Both the position numbers and the translations under genes were made by a program. Shown here piece by piece: positions 60,566-64,000 of a DNA stretch of 64,000 bases. Each line of letters starts with the position of its first letter. Positions within the stretch are counted from its first letter, which is position 1. Under the pieces are notes generated by a model that was given only the letters and a program-made list of their open reading frames with translations, was not told where the DNA came from and ran no database searches. Origin of the DNA: Casuarius casuarius (taxonomy: Eukaryota; Chordata; Aves; Casuariiformes; Casuariidae); the NCBI GenBank assembly GCA_003342895.1, contig PTFA01000276.1, positions 1,211,799-1,275,798 on the forward strand. The letters are read 5' to 3'.

Positions 60566-61779
60566 TTTGTCTGAGGGGAAGAGAAGCAAAAGAAAGCTAA
60601 ACAATAAGAGCAATGTCAGACTTATTTCTTATTATTCACTGTCAGTAAAATTTGTAATTGTAAAATCTGAGGTGCTAGAGGGAAGATTTTTTTCTCAGAG
60701 GAAGAGAGGTTAAATTGAACATATATAAAAAGCTATTAAAGGGAGTGTACATATGGCAAAGGGAAAATTCAAATGATAGGAAATGCAGAGAGCAAAACTT
60801 GACCAGGTAGTTTCAGCTCTGTTTTCTTGCATACATTATGATACAGACATCACTAATAGGTGCAAACACTACTTTTTATTCTGCAGAGCTTCTGTTCCTT
60901 CGGTAGGATGAATAGTTATTCTGTAGTCAGGCTTTTTATTTCCTTATCCAATATACAGTCCCATGCCCTCTTTGGTGCCAAATATTTGATTCACCTGAAG
61001 AAATATGAGTATCTTCAGGGGTTTTCCCAAGAGGTCCTTATCACTGCCAGTTCAAGGAAATTCTGCCTTATGGAACCACACTGGGACCCACCTTGGGCCA
61101 TTAGCCGGACCTGAGCATTAATAGCTCCAGCACAGATCTCTGTCACTTGAGCCAATTTGCAGCCAGTAGAGGTAGAGGTAGCCACATCTTCTGTGGCTAT
61201 GTCCCTACTGTGGGACAGAAGTGTCTGGTAGCACAACCCTTAGTCCCCTCTCCAGTTGTGCCCCCCATCTGTGTCCTGAATCTTCACCATTCCTTTCTGA
61301 AGAAGAAAGACCAGGCACAGCAGGGGCAAGCAGAGAGTCAGTTTGTTTAATAGGTTGCTGTCAGACCTCTGATTCTCTGCTCAAAACCAGCCTAGCCACT
61401 GTACCCAAAACCCTCCTCTCCATGCCCTCCTCCACACCCCAAAGGAAAACAAGACTAAGCCTGAGACAGAAACCGCACTCGGAAAGAAATGGTCCATATG
61501 GCGGCAGGTCCACAAGCTGAAAGACGGGCTGCACAAAACTTTGGTTGAAACTAAATTATCAGCCTCAGTTCTAACCCTCGTATATGGACTGCACGTGCAT
61601 GTACAAAAATATTCTTAAAGCAAATACAGCCAGGGCAGCTTCTACGCTGTCTGTCTGAGACTAGGAGGAGAGTCACACTGAATGTAATCTCGCCCAGCAA
61701 AGACAACCGGAAAACCACACGTGGAATGTCACCAGCATTTTAATCCTCGGGACAAAGTAGTTCTTCTCAAATGTAAACA
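60566..61779. other. Unannotated non-coding DNA
   Basis: Frames are at most 99 codons (61221-61520, plus), all unrecognised. The interval 61130-61520 is somewhat G+C-richer. No element recognised. Confidence 0.5.
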
Positions 61780-62049
61780 TGTACAATTCAACGGCTTGCA
61801 CAGACCATGATTATTTTACCCAAGTTGTGCATAAAATAAGCTATTTCCATTAAAATTTTTTTAAAAAAGAGTATTTATGTATTACTCAGAAGCCAGGGTT
61901 ATTTCCCAAAACAAACTCAATCTCTCTAAAAACTAAAATGACTTCATGTTTCGGTCATTTAAAAGGCCGTAATTACAAACCTGGTGTAATTATGGAATAT
62001 TCATGTTATTCGTGTTACACTTTCATGCACGTCCCACCAGACCGGTATT

Positions 62050-62097
62050 CCTAATCCCTGGCATCTAGTGACACCTAGTGGTGTTTCCGGGATTAGG
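62050..62097. repeat. Nested inverted repeat
   Basis: An outer pair, CCTAATCCC (62050-62058) and GGGATTAGG (62089-62097), encloses an inner hairpin ACACC (62071-62075) / GGTGT (62080-62084) with a four-base loop. The direct repeat CTAGTG (62065-62070 and 62075-62080) sits between. CCTAATCCC carries TAATCC, the K50-type (OTX/PITX/CRX) homeodomain core, so the outer arms could also be two such sites facing each other. Confidence 0.55.
62065..62081 (-). promoter_or_regulatory. CTCF-like motif
   Basis: The minus strand reads CCACTAGGTGTCACTAG, agreeing with 15 of 16 core positions of the CTCF consensus CCASYAGRKGGCRSYV; the second G of the central GGC is T. It is the best CTCF-like match I found in the window and lies inside the nested inverted repeat. 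Binding is not proven by the motif. Confidence 0.45.
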
Positions 62098-62100
62098 GCA

Positions 62101-64000
62101 AGTATTTTCAGTCTCAATACGCTACACGCTAGGTGTCTATTTTAGAGGAATGATTCCTTTCCATATTCTGTGGAAGATTTCGTCTCTGCCTTTCTTCAGC
62201 TTTCTGAATCCCATGGGAAGCTAAGAAGAGAACTGGCCTCCATAAGTACCGCCAGTAAAAACTCAAACCACACACCCTGTACATGAAAGAATAGTTTCAC
62301 TATAGGTATGGGAGAAAAATCGTTGTTCCAGCTACAGATCCACCCCCAGCTGTCTGGGAATGACGTTCAGCCTCCTCAGAAGTCACCGTAAAGAGAAATA
62401 CAACCAAGTCCACCAGGTGCTGGAATATGACTTAAGTGGTACAGAACATTTATTAAACTGTAGTCAATTATTACATGTCCTTAGGAAAACAAAACAAGAT
62501 GCTGTACAGGGTTGTGGTAGTTTTTCTAAATTCTTTTAATTTTATTCTGGTATTTTTAACTTACATTAGTCTTTTCTATGTCTCTTTCCCAACATCACAT
62601 AATCTACTTCTGTTTCTGATATTTCTTAATGTCTAATTTATGGTAAAAATACATTTTACCTGCCTAAATGAAGGGCCTGTGCCAGCAGGTGTCACTGTGA
62701 TGTAGTAAATGCAAAATAAAACAGGGACACTTCTGGTGTCTCAGCAGCTCTGGGCCAAAAAGAGTGACTGCAAGGGGCCACACTGGCACTTTGCACTGCG
62801 GGCCAACTGCACCCCGGGCAGAGGACAGCAAGCGGCATGCCTGCATGCTCAGACAGCTGGGTTGCCCAGAGCCTGCGTTGATCCATAACCTTAAAATGCA
62901 ACAGATGCTACCAAGAACATGTCTTAGAAGAGGAAGCCATGGGTTTTGTCTAGCGTTTGGTGAAGAAGGATTGCAGAGTTAGCCTCATCTGGGTCATGCT
63001 GTCACTCTCCTCTGCTAGCTGGGTAGCATAACGCTAACCAAGGGTTCCTGCGGAGCCGATCACCAAGAGTTTGGCAGCAATGGAGCACCTATTTTTGAAT
63101 GAGAAACATCTGCTTCAAGTCCTACGCAGGATGAATCCTTCCAAGCTTAGGTAGCAGAGACCACATTTTTGAGCTTGGGTTCCTGCAGTTTCATGAAGTT
63201 CTTTATTTGACAACTGTAGGACTGGACTGATTTTCAGAAGCAATAAGTTAGTTAAAATTGTGACTGTATAGCTGTCTCACTAAGGATTTGGGTGCCTGGT
63301 TTTAGGCAGCCAGATTTGAAAATGTGAGTATAACTTCCACATTTTGCTGCAGCCAACTGAAAAATTCTGTCGTCTGCAGAACTCCAACTCATATTTGATG
63401 GCTTTATTAATCTCTGCAGTGGTTTTGCATTTTCACTTCTATAACAATTTGATATCTACATGTCTGGGAAACTAGCTAATTCAATTGTTATAGCCTTTAC
63501 GAGTGGGTCAATTATGTAACTCATTGCATTATTGTTTCTGAATATACACCACAATCAGACCTACACGTGAAAATGGGTGAGAAATTTTCTGACTGCACTT
63601 TTTCTCTGAAAAAATGTTAAGACATGAGAACATTTTGTGCAACTATACCAGCCTTGCCTAACCTTTGCTTAGGAGGGAGTGACGAAGGACAGGCACACAG
63701 AAACCAAGACTATCCAAAAACTGATGAGCAGGGCATCCTGCTGGGATAGGTATAACCCACTGTCGGTTCCAGCTCACACTTGACCCTGGTTCTCTCACCT
63801 TTCAGAGTGCCATGACCATTAAGCTGCTCCATGCTGAAGTATTCACTCATTTTAAGTTTTTCCTAACAACTTTAAAATGCCCTTGGTTTTGTCCTGATTA
63901 TAAAAAAGAAGAATATTTCTATAAATATAAATCATTTCCCATTCACCTCCAGATAAAAAGCAAATACATTTTTATCTAATGTTGTATGTGATAGAAAAGT
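62101..64000. other. Unannotated non-coding DNA
   Basis: Frames are at most 72 codons. A G+C-richer patch is at 62740-62880. The stretch 63215-63350 (GGACTGATTTTCAGAAGC, TTGGGTGCCTGG, CAGATTTGAAAATGTGAG) vaguely recalls an old sauropsid repeat with 'gattttcagaggtgctgagcac...tttgaaaatgtg', but the match is too weak to call. The window ends in A+T-rich DNA. Confidence 0.45.

Larger units (their letters stand above)
61780..62100. promoter_or_regulatory. Possible regulatory element
   Basis: This interval has no repeat signature and no open frame. It is crowded with words such as GGCCGTAATTACAAACC, GTGTAATTATGGAATATTCATG and TCATGCACG, including homeodomain-type TAATTA cores. It ends in an inverted repeat with a CTCF-like site. 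The texture resembles conserved vertebrate non-coding elements; conservation was not tested. Confidence 0.3.

Noticed and set aside
63215..63350. Old sauropsid repeat
   Set aside because: Only a few short words match; not enough to name or bound an element.

Overview
The window looks like vertebrate nuclear DNA, most likely from a bird; another sauropsid such as a crocodilian or turtle is a weaker alternative. The clues are a low density of transposable elements, several old and badly decayed CR1 LINE copies, tRNA-derived MIR/CORE-type SINE remnants of the kind shared across sauropsids, no Alu/B1/young L1, moderate A+T content with small GC-rich islets, and no bacterial-style gene packing. 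Species cannot be named from the sequence alone.

I found no protein-coding gene, tRNA, rRNA or CRISPR array that I can defend. The longest open frames (190, 174, 169 and 160 codons) lie in the GC-richer patches at 25.2-26.3 kb and 40.8-41.7 kb, where frames on both strands are open at once. They show no recognisable domain, so I treat them as chance openings. The window is best read as intergenic DNA or the inside of a very large intron.

Layout: 0-8.4 kb is unannotated A+T-rich DNA with one purine-rich block (6.3-6.6 kb). At 8.45 kb is a very short fossil resembling an L1-type reverse transcriptase. At 8.95-9.1 kb and 17.65-17.85 kb are small CpG-containing islets. At 20.2 kb is a tRNA-derived SINE. 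At 25.98-26.28 kb is a compact CpG island (33 CpGs in 300 bases by my count), the best candidate for a promoter or first exon of an unrecognised transcript. From 30.9 to 40.8 kb is a graveyard of CR1 LINEs: one sense copy with its 3' end and an unrelated insert of about 0.9 kb, one antisense copy, a second sense piece, and another antisense copy at 40 kb, with MIR-type SINEs between. From 41 to 59 kb is mostly unannotated DNA with a few hairpins and paired transcription-factor-like motifs. From 59 to 60.6 kb are two copies of the same SINE segment. At 61.8-62.1 kb is a possible conserved regulatory element that ends in a nested inverted repeat containing a CTCF-like site.

No genes act together here, and I see no new multi-gene system. 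The points worth checking are regulatory or structural: the orphan CpG island, the CTCF-like motifs (one plus-strand at 23.8 kb, three minus-strand at 26.2, 41.0 and 62.1 kb), perfect inverted repeats built on GATA-like or forkhead-like words, and the CpG-retaining insert inside an old LINE. All repeat assignments rest on remembered family consensus patterns and were not confirmed by alignment.
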